The notes: generated by a model not told the origin, from the sequence alone. A stretch of DNA of 64,000 nt from HKST-UBA178 sp965223815 (GCA_965223815.1 OZ245019.1:2728001-2792000); one strand, 5' to 3'. Counted from the stretch's first letter, positions 45,269 to 54,822 are shown. Translations and numbers: made by a program.

Positions 45269-48043
45269 ATGAATGATAAGCTAGATCTCCGTCGTTCCGC
45301 CAAACAGAGGGCGGCATGTAGCCCTGTTCTGTTCCCGATTTTCTTACTATCGGCCCTGCTTCTCATTCCACAGTTTGTGTTTGCCGCCTCCACACCGACT
45401 CAATCCGGCATCACTGATACGGAAAAAGTCGCCCTGAGCATAGAAGAGCGGGCCTTTATCGAAGCCCATCCCAAAATCGTGCTTGGTACCGATAGGGATT
45501 GGCGGCCCTATGTGATTCCCGATAACAACGGCGGTGTCCGCGGAATAGAACCCGACCTAATCGAACGCATCAACGCACTCACCGGCGCGAATATCCAGCT
45601 CGTCACGGGCGAATGGGCGCAGCTGGTTGCAAAAGCCAAGGCGCGGGAAATAGACGGCCTCGCGGTGTCCGCCCGCCATGCAGAACGCGCCGACCACTTT
45701 CTCTTTAGCAATAGCCCCTACAACGTCTCCAAGTTCATCTTTACCAGTTCGGTCGGGATCCGGCGCATTCAGGACCTTGCCAACAGACGTGTCGGACTAC
45801 GCCAGGGCAACTTGCTCGAAGAGAAGCTATTACGGGAGATCCCCGGCATCACCCTTATACCCGCCGATAGTGACGCGGCGTTGCTCTCGCTGTTGACCAG
45901 CGGAGAGGCCGACGCAGTAATCGGAAGAGTCCGAACACACCTGGCCATTCAGGAGCAGATGATCCCCGATATTCGCCTCGCGTTCATCGTGCCGGGTAGC
46001 GAAACCGAGATGCTTTATTCGATCCGTAAAGATTGGCCCGAACTGGTCTCCATCATCAACAAAGCACTGGCCGCGATCCCGCTCGGAGATCGTCTGGCAC
46101 TTCTGGAAAAGTGGGGGCTATCGGAGCTGAGGACGGGGGAGGCCTCCTCCATCCGGGAGCGGTTGAGCGAGGATGAGAGGGCCTGGCTCGACGCTGGTTC
46201 CGAGATTTCGATGTGTGTCGATCCTGCCTGGATGCCCTTCGGGGGGATCAACGCGAAGGGAGAGTATGAGGGGATGGTTGCCGACTACATGGCCCTCATT
46301 TCCGACCGGATGGGGCTCTCCTTCAAGTTGGTGCCGACGGAGACCTTTCAGGAGTCTCTCTCTAAGCTCTCCGCCGGCGAGTGTGCAATCCTCTCCTCAT
46401 GGGCACCTGGAGGGGGGATGGATGATCCCGGTATTTCCACAATACCCTACCTGACCGTCCAGCCTGTTATGGCTGTGCACACCAGCCGCCCCTTCATCTC
46501 CGAGCACGATACCCTTGCCGGGCTGCGCATCGGTGCGGTGGCCGAGCACCCGACCCAGGGCGCGGTCGCGACCCTCTACCCGGAGGCCGAACTGGTGCTG
46601 GTGGGTGATGTGGACGAGGGGATACGCAAGCTCTCTTCGGGCGAGCTCGACGTCTTCGCCGCCAGTCAATCGACTATCGGCTACTCCATCCAAAAGCAGC
46701 ATCTGACCAACGTCAAGCTGGGTGGATTGCTCCCTGGCACGAAGCAGGTACGCACGGTGGTGAACAACGGCGCACCGCTGCTGGCAGCCATCCTGGACAA
46801 AGTTATCGGATCGATTACGCAAGAGGAGCGCAAGAGGATCGCCGACAGATGGTTCACCGTCCGATTCGAGCGCGGTTTCGACTACGCGCTACTGTGGAGA
46901 GTCATAGCCGGATTCCTGCTGGTTCTGGCAGCCGTGCTAGTCTGGAACCACCTCATCCGGCGGCAGAAGCTGGTTTTGGCTCGGAGTGAGGAGCAGTTGA
47001 TGGAGAGCGAAAAGCGTTTACGCCTCGCGAACAAGGCGCTCATGGATGCTAAGGAGGCCGCCGACGCGGCCAATCAGGCCAAATCTGTTTTCCTGGCCAA
47101 CATTAGCCACGAACTGCGCACCCCGCTTAACGCTATCCTCGGCTTCTCCCAGATCATGGGAAACGACCCCACAGCCTCTGCATCCCAACTGGAGAAGACC
47201 GGCATCATCAACCGCAGTGGTGAACACTTACTGACTATGATTAACGACGTGCTCGACCTCTCAAAAATCGAAGCAGGCCGGGTGGAACTGGAACCGGAGG
47301 CTTTTAATCTCCCAGGAATGCTGAAAGACATCGGGGATATGATTGCTGTACGAGCCGATGCTGTAGACCTTAACTTCAACCTGGCCCTGGCTCCTACGCT
47401 GGCATCCTATGTCAAAGCGGATGCCAGCAAACTACGTCAGATCTTAATTAACTTGCTTGGTAACGCCATTAAATTCACCAAAGAAGGCGGCGTGACCTTG
47501 CGTGCCCGTTCCCAGCCCGTTGCGAGTGATTCCTCCAGGATCACCCTGCAAATAGAAGTGGAAGACACTGGCCCGGGCATCTCTGCTGAACAACAGCCAC
47601 ATATTTTCGAGCCTTTCGTTCAGGCCGGGCATGCCTCAAATACCAAGGGCACAGGGCTGGGGCTGGCCATCACCAAATCCTTCGTCGAGCTTATGGGTGG
47701 CGAAATCAACGTCAAAAGCCAACTCGGCAAAGGCTCCCTGTTTTGTCTGGAACTGACCCTGGCCTTGGCGAAGGCCACTGATGTCGTTGACACAGAGACC
47801 CGCCGTCCGGAGGTCTTGGGACTGGCGCCTGCTCAGCCGACATGGCGCATCCTTGTGGCGGAAGACAACACTGTAAACAGCCTACTTCTGACGACTATCC
47901 TGACCGATGCAGGGTTCGATGTACAAGCAGCGGTAAATGGCGAACAGGCGATTGTCACTGACCGCCCTATTGGAGCCACCCATGATCGCCCTAATGGAGC
48001 CACTTTTTCATGCGGTTTTACGCCTCCGAACGGGGTAGATTAA
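45269..48043 (+). pseudogene. BvgS-type hybrid sensor histidine kinase, 5' part, cut in its receiver domain by IS21
   Basis: The start is the ATG 45269 (AGGA 7 nt upstream), giving a signal/membrane segment near residues 20-40. Two type-3 solute-binding domains follow (about 45-285 and 295-530), then a membrane helix (about 538-562). The HisKA domain has His614 in ANISHELRTPLNAIL, and the HATPase boxes are LINLLGNAIKF, EDTGPGIS and GTGLGLAITKS. The receiver starts RILVAEDNTVNSLLL and is interrupted after VNGEQAI at 47952. The last ~30 codons as read belong to IS21. The sensor and kinase core are intact, so a truncated kinase without receiver could still be made. The rest of the gene is at 50692-51167 and 52541-52560. 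Confidence 0.88.
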
Positions 48044-48831
48044 AGCGCTGTTTTGGTCGATTTTTCAACCGCTGTTTTTGCGCGCTTGGGACCGGGTCGT
48101 GGTGCGCGATAACTTTTTCCATCCAGCACCAGCTGATAAGCCCCGTGGCGTATCCGGTCGAGTGTCGAGGCGCCGAGTAGTTTGTTCGGGAAGGCCTCGC
48201 CCCATTCGCCGAAATCTAAGTTGCTGGTGATGATTGTGGCCGCCCGCTCGTAACGCTCGCCAATCAGGTCATGGAAGTCTTCGTCCTGCCCCGGTTTGAG
48301 GGGTTTGAGTCCAAAGTCATCGATGATTAACAGTGGGACGCGGGTCAGCGTCTGCAGCTTGCGTTCGATATTGCCGGTTGCCCGTGCGGCGTTGATTTGC
48401 GACAGCAGATTCGACTGCGTGGTGAACATCACATCGACGCCCGCTCGTACGGCGCAGTGACCAATGGCCTGTGCAAGGTGGCTCTTGCCGGTACCGCAGG
48501 GGCCGGCAATCAACACGGCCACTTTTTCATCGACAAAGCCACAGCGGGCCAACTCGTTGATCAGTTCTTGGTTCAGGCCCGGGTTGAAGTTGAAGTCAAA
48601 GCCCTCGAGCGTCTTGTCACCCCGAAAGCCGGAGCGACGTAATCGCAGGTCATACTTTTTTCGATCACGCCGTGCGGCTTCGTCCTGGATCATCAGGGCC
48701 AGGAACTCCGGGTACGTCAGCTTGTTTTCAATGGCTTCACGGTTGCGGGTCTCCAAGCTTTCCAGCAGACCGGACAGACGCAGCTGTTTCAGAATAGGCG
48801 TGAGTTCTGGTAGGGGTGTCATCGTAGTCAT
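48040..48831 (-). CDS. istB: IS21 helper ATPase IstB
   Basis: 263 aa from the ATG 48831 (AGGA 8 nt upstream). AAA+ ATPase of IS21 elements: Walker A AGPCGTGKSHLAQAIG and Walker B LLIIDDFGLKPL are intact, and the N-terminus LPELTPILKQLRLSGLLESL is typical. It binds the transpososome target DNA and stimulates IstA. It follows istA by about 100 bp. Confidence 0.93.
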   Translation of the reverse strand: MTTMTPLPELTPILKQLRLSGLLESLETRNREAIENKLTYPEFLALMIQDEAARRDRKKYDLRLRRSGFRGDKTLEGFDFNFNPGLNQELINELARCGFVDEKVAVLIAGPCGTGKSHLAQAIGHCAVRAGVDVMFTTQSNLLSQINAARATGNIERKLQTLTRVPLLIIDDFGLKPLKPGQDEDFHDLIGERYERAATIITSNLDFGEWGEAFPNKLLGASTLDRIRHGAYQLVLDGKSYRAPRPGPKRAKTAVEKSTKTAL

Positions 48832-48929
48832 ATTGAATGTCCTTTGGTTGAGTGGTTGACCTTGTCGGTCAGTGGATTGTCGTTGCCGCACGGCCATGGA
48901 CAGCAACGGGTCGAGGGAACGCACGGCCG

Positions 48930-50456
48930 TTAGTGTGGGTCGAACAGGTCTTTGGTGTTGCGGCCGAACTTGGCGCCGCCGGTGTAGGCATCGGACAGGG
49001 AATCGAACGCTTGCTCGGTATCGACGATTTGATCCAGCGCGTTTTCCAAAATGATGCGCACACTTCGGTACTGCACGTTGTCGAAGTACAGCGCGCGCTG
49101 ACAGGCGGCATCGGTGCGCGCCGGTCCGTAGCGTTTGATCAGATTAATCACACCCTGTGCGGCCCGGAGCTTATCGAGCACGCGGTGCTCAAACAGTCGC
49201 TCAACCAAACGAAGGCAGTGAGGACCGGCCGCCGCGGCCTGCTTTAGACACCACTGAGGCGTGCGCATCTTGTAGGCCACTGCATCCGGTGGCAGGTGAT
49301 CGTCGATCGTGTGACGGTAACCCGGCCCACGTCCGCGTGGATGCACAGCCTTTAGCTCATGGGCTTGATAGATCCGCACGGTGGTCTCGCTCAGGCGGAT
49401 ATCCAGTATTTGACCCACCAGTCGCCAGGGTGCCGAGTAGCGGCACTTCTCGACCTGTACGTGGCAATCGGGATGCAGTTTCCCGGTTGTCCATCGCGCA
49501 CATTCCGGCGCGGGTGAAGGCAGTGGCTTGAGGAACTCCCGCTCGGTGTCGGCGAACCGGGTGAGCGGCGCGGTGCGGGTGGTGCCGTGTACGCGATTGC
49601 CCGCTTGCCCCATCACCCACTGCATCAGCTGCGCATTGGCGTCGACCAGGTCACGGAACTCGCGCAGCGGCATGAAATTGTTTTTGGCGTATTTGACGCC
49701 CGATTCAACGCGTCCCTTTTTCTTCGGATCGGCGACCGGGCACGGGGCGATCAGAAAGCCGTAGCCTTCTGCGTAATCAGCGTAGCTGCGTTGTACTTGG
49801 GGATCGTAGTAGCACGCCTTGGTGATGGCGCACTTGGGGTTGTCGATCAGAATCCGCGCTGGTACGCCGGAGAAATGCTCGAAGGCGCGCCGGTGACAGC
49901 CTAGCCAGGTCTCGACCGATTGATCCGGTACCAGCTCGGCGTACTGATGCCGACTCCAGGCCAGTGTCATGATGAAGAACCAGGTCTTGAACTGCTCACC
50001 GGTATGCACGTCGGTGATCTTGGGTCCTTGACCAAAATCCACTTGTGCCGCTTCGCCGGGTGCAAACTCGAGCACCGTGGTTACCCGCGGGGTCGTCTCT
50101 GCCAGGCCCTGCAAAAAACGACGCACCGACGAATAGCTGCCGGTGAAGCCGTGACGACGCTGCAGTGCACTGTGGATGGTGGTGCCCTGCACACCGTCTT
50201 CGTACCATGAGGTAATCTGATCGCGGTGCGGCTCCAGGCTGGAGCTCTGGCGGGCACGCTGCTTTTTAGGTGCATCAAATACGCTCGCCAGCGTCTCATC
50301 GGGTGGCAGCGCCTGATCGGTGTCTAACCAGCCGCGCGCTTCGGCTTCACCTCTGACGGTCGCGGCAACGCGCCGGCCCATCAGTCCCGATTTGGCGATC
50401 TGTCGGTCAGAATCCCCCAGGCGCATGCGCACCAGGGCTTGTCGATAGTGATACAT
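48930..50456 (-). CDS. istA: IS21 transposase IstA
   Basis: 508 aa from the ATG 50456, chosen because GGAGG lies 6 nt before it and the family usually begins MYHYRQALVRMR. An N-terminal helix-turn-helix (DSDRQIAKSGLMGRR) is followed by an integrase core with Asp in EAAQVDFGQG, Asp in RILIDNPKCA and Glu in KKKGRVESGVKYAKNNF. A C-terminal beta-barrel-like region carries WTTGKLHPDCHVQVEK. No damage is visible. Confidence 0.93.
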   Translation of the reverse strand: MYHYRQALVRMRLGDSDRQIAKSGLMGRRVAATVRGEAEARGWLDTDQALPPDETLASVFDAPKKQRARQSSSLEPHRDQITSWYEDGVQGTTIHSALQRRHGFTGSYSSVRRFLQGLAETTPRVTTVLEFAPGEAAQVDFGQGPKITDVHTGEQFKTWFFIMTLAWSRHQYAELVPDQSVETWLGCHRRAFEHFSGVPARILIDNPKCAITKACYYDPQVQRSYADYAEGYGFLIAPCPVADPKKKGRVESGVKYAKNNFMPLREFRDLVDANAQLMQWVMGQAGNRVHGTTRTAPLTRFADTEREFLKPLPSPAPECARWTTGKLHPDCHVQVEKCRYSAPWRLVGQILDIRLSETTVRIYQAHELKAVHPRGRGPGYRHTIDDHLPPDAVAYKMRTPQWCLKQAAAAGPHCLRLVERLFEHRVLDKLRAAQGVINLIKRYGPARTDAACQRALYFDNVQYRSVRIILENALDQIVDTEQAFDSLSDAYTGGAKFGRNTKDLFDPH

Positions 50457-50560
50457 CTCGAACCTCCGTTTGGCCATTCCGTTTCTTCTCCGCACACAAA
50501 AGTGCGGTCACGATACGGGAGGCGATTAGGTCAGTTCGAAGGGAAAAACCGGTGCCGGGT

Positions 50561-50685
50561 GGCTCCATTAGGCCGATCCTGAGGTGGCTCCATTAGGCCG
50601 ATCCCAGGGTGGCTCCAATAAACCGATCCCAGGGTGGCTCCAATAAACCGATCCCGGAATGGCTCCATTGAGGTGATCATTGACA
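50561..50685. repeat. Five tandem 25-bp repeats at the istA-side end of IS21
   Basis: GGCTCCA-starting units begin at exactly 50561, 50586, 50611, 50636 and 50661 (25-bp spacing, about two turns plus). Two inverted counterparts (TGGAGCC at 47971 and 47995) lie at the other end. Multiple internal copies of the terminal repeat are a known feature of IS21 and are taken as IstA-binding sites. Confidence 0.9.
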
Positions 50686-50691
50686 GGCGAT

Positions 50692-51167
50692 TGGCTTGTT
50701 CAAGGAATGGCACCCTCACCTCATCTGGATGGATATGCATATGCCAGTGATAGACGGTTACGAGGCGACAAAAAGCATACGCCAGCTACCTGGAGGCAAA
50801 GAGGTCAAGATCCTCGCCCTCACCGCTACCTCCTTCAAGGAGTACAAGCACCGCATCCTCGAATCCGGTTGTGACGACGTTGTCTACAAGCCTTATCAAC
50901 CACGTGAAATATTCGATTGTATGGCCGAGCATCTGGGCGCGCTCTATCGCTATGCGGATGAGAAGCCTGTCGAGAGCAGTAAGCCGAAGGAGCCACGGGC
51001 AGAAGCTCTTGCCAAGTTGCCGCCGGAATTGAAGGAGGCTCTAGCTGCGGCAGCCACAAGACTGGAAATGGATGAGACCGCAAAAGTCATCGAACAGGTG
51101 CGCAGCATAGATGCTGAACTTGCCGGAGGGCTTCAGTCGCTGGCCAAGCAGTTTAGATTCGATAAAA
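50692..51167 (+). pseudogene. Hybrid sensor kinase, middle 3' part (receiver domain remainder and C-terminal helical domain)
   Basis: It continues the kinase receiver with GLFKEWHPHLIWMDMHMPVIDGYEA (phospho-acceptor Asp in IWMDMHMP), ILALTATSF and Lys in DVVYKPYQP, then an Ala/Leu/Glu-rich helical tail. At 51160-51167 the CGATAAAA duplication marks the IS256 insertion; the native last codons are at 52541-52560. As read it ends at a stop made by the IS256 end (51170-51172). Confidence 0.9.
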
Positions 51168-52532
51168 GATAACGTAAATTTTTACGTGCACATTTTTTGA
51201 AGGGGGTGGCCCCGGTTTGTTAAAACAGTAATTGCCAAACCACTGTACAAACCAAAGAGGACCACCATGGCTAAAGATACCACGAACGGGCTTAGCAAGG
51301 TTATCAGGATTGACGAGGGTGAGATACGCGGACATTTGGAAGAGATGGTCAGAGGTACCGTCGAGGAAACCCTGAACGCCATGCTAGATGCTGAAGCAGA
51401 CGAGATGTGCAATGCTCAGCGCTATGAGCACTCGCCAGATCGAATAGATACCCGAGCTGGCCACTACAAACGGAAATTTCACACAAAGGCTGGTGAGGTC
51501 GAACTGAAAATGCCCAGATTACGCCAGCAGACGTTCGAGACGGCTATCATCGAGCGCTATCGACGCCGAGATATCTCCATCGAGGAAGCCATCGTTCAGA
51601 TGTACCTGGCCGGGGTTTCTGTGCGTCGCGTGGAGGATATCACAGAGGCTTTGTGGGGTACTCGGGTATCCTCGGGCACGGTTTCCAAGCTTAATCAGAA
51701 GGTCTATAAACACATCGAGCGCTGGCGCAAACAGCAAATTGAAGGCAAATATGCTTATGTATTCCTGGACGGCATTGTGCTCAAACGCAGCTGGGGTGGA
51801 GAGGTCAAAAATGTTTCCGTCCTGGCAGCAATTGGAGTCGACCAGGACGGTTTCCGCCGTATTTTGGGCGTTCAGGAAGGCCACAAGGAGGATAAATCCG
51901 GCTGGTTGGGGTTTCTTAAGCACCTGAAGGATCGCGGCTTGCAGGGCGTCAGGCTAATTATTTCAGATGCCTGCCTCGGACTTGTGGAATCAGCTTCAGA
52001 AGTGTTTCCGGAGGCTGACTGGCAGAGATGCGCTGTTCATTTCTACAGAAACGTGTTCTCTCATGTGCCTAAAAACAAAGTACGTGAAGTCGCTGCCATG
52101 CTAAAGGCTATTCACGCTCAGGAGAGCCGTGAGGCGGCAGAGGAGAAGGCAACAGGGGTAGTCGACAAACTCAAGGAAATGAAGCTGAGGACTGCGGCAG
52201 AACTTGTGGAGCACAACATTCATGAGACATTCAGTTTCTACTCCTATCCCTCCCAGCATTGGCTCAAGATCAAAACCAATAATCCAATGGAGCGGTTGCT
52301 GAAAGAGGCCAGGCGTCGAACTAAAGTGATTGGCGCGTTCCCCGACGGCCATTCGGCATTAATGTTGGTCGCCGCTCGGCTTCGACATGTCTCAGCGACA
52401 AACTGGGGCACAAGGAAATACATGGACATGAAACTACTTGAAGAGATGGACAAAGAGGCAATCTATTCTATTGCCTGACCAATTCCCGGGACCGCTCCGA
52501 TAAAAAATGTGCACAAGAAAATTGACAGCACC
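51168..52532 (+). mobile_element. IS256-family insertion sequence, copy 1 (1365 bp)
   Basis: It is bounded by the direct repeat CGATAAAA (51160-51167 and 52533-52540), an 8-bp duplication as expected for IS256. The imperfect 31-bp inverted repeats share the block GTGCACATTTTTT. It is nearly identical to two further copies at 54.8-57.6 kb. Confidence 0.95.
51267..52478 (+). CDS. IS256-family transposase, copy 1
   Basis: 403 aa, DDE transposase of the mutator/IS256 superfamily. Conserved segments are ADEMCNAQRYEHSPDR, RAGHYKRKFHTKAGEVELKMPRLR, the first Asp in YVFLDGIVLKR, the second in LIISDACLGLVE, the family WQRCAVHFYRNVFSHVP and the Glu region NNPMERLLKEARRRTKVIGAFPDG. AGAGGACCACC before the ATG is its ribosome-binding site. 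It is identical to copy 3 in protein and differs from copy 2 by one residue (Glu25 against Asp25 region). Confidence 0.95.
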   Translation: MAKDTTNGLSKVIRIDEGEIRGHLEEMVRGTVEETLNAMLDAEADEMCNAQRYEHSPDRIDTRAGHYKRKFHTKAGEVELKMPRLRQQTFETAIIERYRRRDISIEEAIVQMYLAGVSVRRVEDITEALWGTRVSSGTVSKLNQKVYKHIERWRKQQIEGKYAYVFLDGIVLKRSWGGEVKNVSVLAAIGVDQDGFRRILGVQEGHKEDKSGWLGFLKHLKDRGLQGVRLIISDACLGLVESASEVFPEADWQRCAVHFYRNVFSHVPKNKVREVAAMLKAIHAQESREAAEEKATGVVDKLKEMKLRTAAELVEHNIHETFSFYSYPSQHWLKIKTNNPMERLLKEARRRTKVIGAFPDGHSALMLVAARLRHVSATNWGTRKYMDMKLLEEMDKEAIYSIA

Positions 52533-52540
52533 CGATAAAA

Positions 52541-52560
52541 TCAGGAAACTCTTGAGTTAA
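52541..52560 (+). pseudogene. Last codons of the hybrid sensor kinase
   Basis: After removing IS256 copy 1 and one CGATAAAA repeat, the kinase frame reads DKIRKLLS and stops at TAA 52558-52560. This shows the insertion hit the gene six codons before its natural stop. Confidence 0.85.
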
Positions 52561-52633
52561 TCGTTTCAGTGTCAGAGGGTGTCGATGCCAGTGCAATTAT
52601 CCCCAATAGTGCCAAAGGTGCGACTATGTTGTG

Positions 52634-52833
52634 GTTTGTGGCCACAGAGTGCGCCATTACTGCGCTACATCCCTAACAAGAATTGATTTTTTAATTTAAA
52701 AATACTATATAGTTTATTGTTTTTATTGGTGCGGTTTGTGGCCACAGAGTGCGCCATTACTGCGCTACATCCCTAACAAGAATTGATTTTTTAATTTAAA
52801 AATACTATATAGTTTATTGTTTTTATTGGTGCG
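52634..52833. repeat. Perfect 100-bp tandem duplication
   Basis: The unit 52634-52733 is repeated at 52734-52833 without a visible difference. Each unit contains the palindrome TGTGGCCACA, a GC-rich part that on the minus strand resembles a tRNA D-arm (GTAGCGCAGTAATGGCGCAC), and an AT-rich part. A perfect copy implies a recent event. Confidence 0.95.
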
Positions 52834-53124
52834 GGGCCGGAATCGCATTGATCATTTAACTTACTATTATTACAGCTTATATTACGATATGAATTTTCCA
52901 AGTACCCCCATAGATACCCCCTAATTTCACTAGTACCCCCACTACAAGCCAGTTTGATACTTTGACCTGGAATCCCACCCCTCTGGCTTTTCCTGAACTC
53001 ATGGTATGGTGGGGTTTCCCAGCACCGCTTTGGGCGTCGGTTTTCGGGGCTTCGGCACTGGTCGCACTGGGTTACTTCTTCCAATGACGAAAGCCGGCAT
53101 TCGGCCAGGCTCGAATCTACAGCT

Positions 53125-53216
53125 CATTGCGTCTCCTGATTCTAAAACTACCTCACGCGCGCCCCGAAGCAAGCGATTAATCATCTCGCACAGGGGATCA
53201 GAATCGTTTGTTATGC
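53125..53216 (-). other. Weak attC-like site after the 319-aa gene
   Basis: Immediately after the gene stop, the minus strand reads GCATAACAAACGATTCTGA, like the first half of an integron attC site. A matching AGAATC lies about 60 nt on (complement of 53138-53143). The second half is degenerate, so this is only a candidate. Confidence 0.35.
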
Positions 53217-53217
53217 T

Positions 53218-54177
53218 TCATCTCCTAAAGTATGGCAAAGCAATATTTGGTATTGTCATATCTACTTCTGGCATAGCCACAATACTCACGTTCATCGGTA
53301 AATTCAGAGCAACCTTCTTGCCAGGATAATCAAGCATGCACCCCTCATGAGAGCATTCAAAATGTACCGTAGGCTTTTTGTACTCATCGAAATAGAAACG
53401 ATTTAGTAGCGACTCTGCCTTTTTTATAATCATGGAAAAATCTATTTCATTATTAACTGGAGCACTTTTATTTACTTCAATTTTCCAAGCATCAATGGCA
53501 GCAGCAATTGCCTCATTCAGAGCACTATCTATTGAGAAGAGATGCCAGACATGTAATCTAATATCTCGATTAAACGAAAACGCTGAATTTTCGTCGTGGT
53601 GAACCGATCGGCAAGGAGCTAGCGCTCCATTTCTTGAAATACCTTCTACATAGTAGCCGGGAATAAATAGATCTTCTTGTGCTCTACTGTAGAAGAATAT
53701 CCCCCGCAAAGTGCGCTGCTTATGCTTTAAGGCATTAACGATAGCTCCAACATGATACTTCTTATAGGGCTCGATCTTGCGCTCAAAAGATCTAAATCCC
53801 GGAAACTTGATTTTTGCTAAATACTGATTAGTGAATATAGTTTTCGACAAATATTTCTCATTGACGGGAGCGATTCCTTGCAATATAAGATAACAATCAT
53901 CGATAAACTCCCGTAGCCGATAGAGTAGTCTTTCATAGACGACTAATAATTCCTTAAACTTACCAGTATCCTTTCCGGATTGATATTCACATTCTAGTTG
54001 TTCTAGTTTCTCGAAAACTGAGTTGAATTGACAAGCGACTTCATTCAAAGCATTTCGGTAAATACCCAAAGGATGACGAAGCTCATATTCGAAATGATGT
54101 AAATACCGTTCTGGAAGGCTACCCAGTAACGATAGCGAAACGGGAGAGCACCTATTTTTTAGCCTGATTGTGCCCAC
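53218..54177 (-). CDS. Hypothetical protein (319 aa), probable integron cassette gene
   Basis: It starts at a GTG (54177) 20 bp after an attC-like palindrome and ends 3 bp before another candidate, the tight packing expected of a gene cassette. The product (MGTIRLKNRCSPVSLSLLGSL...) is mostly helical in its first half (LEQLECEYQSGKDTGKFKELLVVYERLLYRLREFIDDCY). A mixed region with FSFNRDIRLHVWHLFSIDSALNEAI follows. It has no signal peptide or membrane segment. I do not recognise a family. Its AT-rich base use differs from the metabolic genes to the left, consistent with transfer. Confidence 0.65.
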   Translation of the reverse strand: MGTIRLKNRCSPVSLSLLGSLPERYLHHFEYELRHPLGIYRNALNEVACQFNSVFEKLEQLECEYQSGKDTGKFKELLVVYERLLYRLREFIDDCYLILQGIAPVNEKYLSKTIFTNQYLAKIKFPGFRSFERKIEPYKKYHVGAIVNALKHKQRTLRGIFFYSRAQEDLFIPGYYVEGISRNGALAPCRSVHHDENSAFSFNRDIRLHVWHLFSIDSALNEAIAAAIDAWKIEVNKSAPVNNEIDFSMIIKKAESLLNRFYFDEYKKPTVHFECSHEGCMLDYPGKKVALNLPMNVSIVAMPEVDMTIPNIALPYFRR

Positions 54178-54195
54178 ACCAATTCACTTTTTAGG

Positions 54196-54274
54196 CAGAA
54201 CGCCAACCGTAACCTGCGCATCTGTAGTGAGCGCAGCAAACGAAAAATGAGTCTGAGTTTACGGCCTTGTTAGC
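54196..54274 (-). other. attC-like recombination site (between gmrSD and 319-aa cassettes)
   Basis: The outer arms AACGCCAACCGTAA (54199-54212) and TTACGGCCTTGTT (54259-54271) are imperfect complements sharing AAC and CCGTAA with unpaired spacer bases between, the two-box structure of attC. An inner CTGCGC/GCGCAG stem (54214-54236) adds structure. It begins 7 nt after the stop of the upstream gene in minus-strand order and ends 20 bp before the next start. Confidence 0.65.
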
Positions 54275-54279
54275 ACTGA

Positions 54280-54814
54280 TTACTCGAACTTCCATATATC
54301 CAAAGCCATTTCAGATAATTCAATTTGTCTTTGATCAATCGTATTAACTGACCAATCGTTATAGGAATTAGCGATACTTGTTGTAATGAGCAACTCAGAT
54401 TGCTTATAGAACGGCTTTTTTTCTGGATATGCTGAATTCTTGATAGCAGTATTCAGTCGTGCCGATAAAAGAGTCAGATTACCTAATCGATTGATTACGA
54501 CCCCATGCTGGGCCAACCTCTGCTCTTCTTTTGGGGATTGCGGGTAAATGTGTTCTACATGTACTCGTTGTGGAGCAGCAACATCTAATTCTTCAGTCGT
54601 TCTTTTCGCTTTCTCAATCCGTCTTAATAAATAGCTTGCTGTTGCTCTTCGTGACACAACAGCAGTTTCGAATGCGGATTTAAACGCATTATTGTCCGGG
54701 CTGAAGCTTGATATGTCAGTTAGCAATTGTTCGTCCGTGTACTCACCACTACGTATACTCTTTGCGATTGAGTACATAACGTTTTCAAAAAGACTATTTT
54801 CGCGCTTACAAATT
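54280..54814 (-). pseudogene. GmrSD-like restriction protein, C-terminal part (DUF1524/HNH)
   Basis: This is the 3' end of the gene starting at 58761. It reads HSVICKRENSLFENVMYSIAKS and then carries a DUF1524 HNH nuclease domain with VHVEHIYPQSPKEEQ and INRLGNLTLLSARLN. The His residues of the nuclease are intact. It is separated from the rest by a nested pair of IS256 elements; the 8-bp duplication ACCGAGTG (54815-54822 and 57572-57579) proves continuity, and removing the insert restores YVRHSVICKRENS. Confidence 0.88.
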
Positions 54815-54822
54815 ACCGAGTG

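Larger units (their letters stand above)
47953..50685 (-). mobile_element. IS21-family insertion sequence (istA-istB), 2733 bp
   Basis: The ends TGTCACTGA and TCATTGACA are TG...CA-type IS21 termini. The flanks repeat GGCGAT (47947-47952 and 50686-50691). Removing the element and one repeat restores the receiver reading frame of the hybrid kinase exactly. istA and istB are complete and overlap in order as usual, and multiple internal terminal repeats are present at both ends, so it is probably active. Confidence 0.93.
52561..53217. other. Gene-poor stretch with a tandem duplication and remnants
   Basis: About 655 bp between the kinase end and the cassette array. It holds the 100-bp tandem repeat, three TACCCCC motifs (52903, 52915, 52934) and a plus-strand tail reading APLWASVFGASALVALGYFFQ that looks like the end of a lost membrane-protein gene stopping at 53082. 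It also holds the attC-like candidate next to the 319-aa gene. No intact gene is supported. Confidence 0.5.

Noticed and set aside
50561..50685. CRISPR-like array
   Set aside because: The repeats are contiguous 25-bp units with no unique spacers and belong to the IS21 end. No cas genes in the window.
52646..52673. Possible tRNA gene on the minus strand (D-arm-like sequence)
   Set aside because: No matching acceptor 3' strand, anticodon arm or T-arm follows. Only the 5' half resembles a tRNA.
53000..53082. Short plus-strand frame ending APLWASVFGASALVALGYFFQ
   Set aside because: It looks like the tail of a membrane protein, but there is no start, ribosome-binding site or upstream coding sense. 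Treated as a remnant, not a gene.
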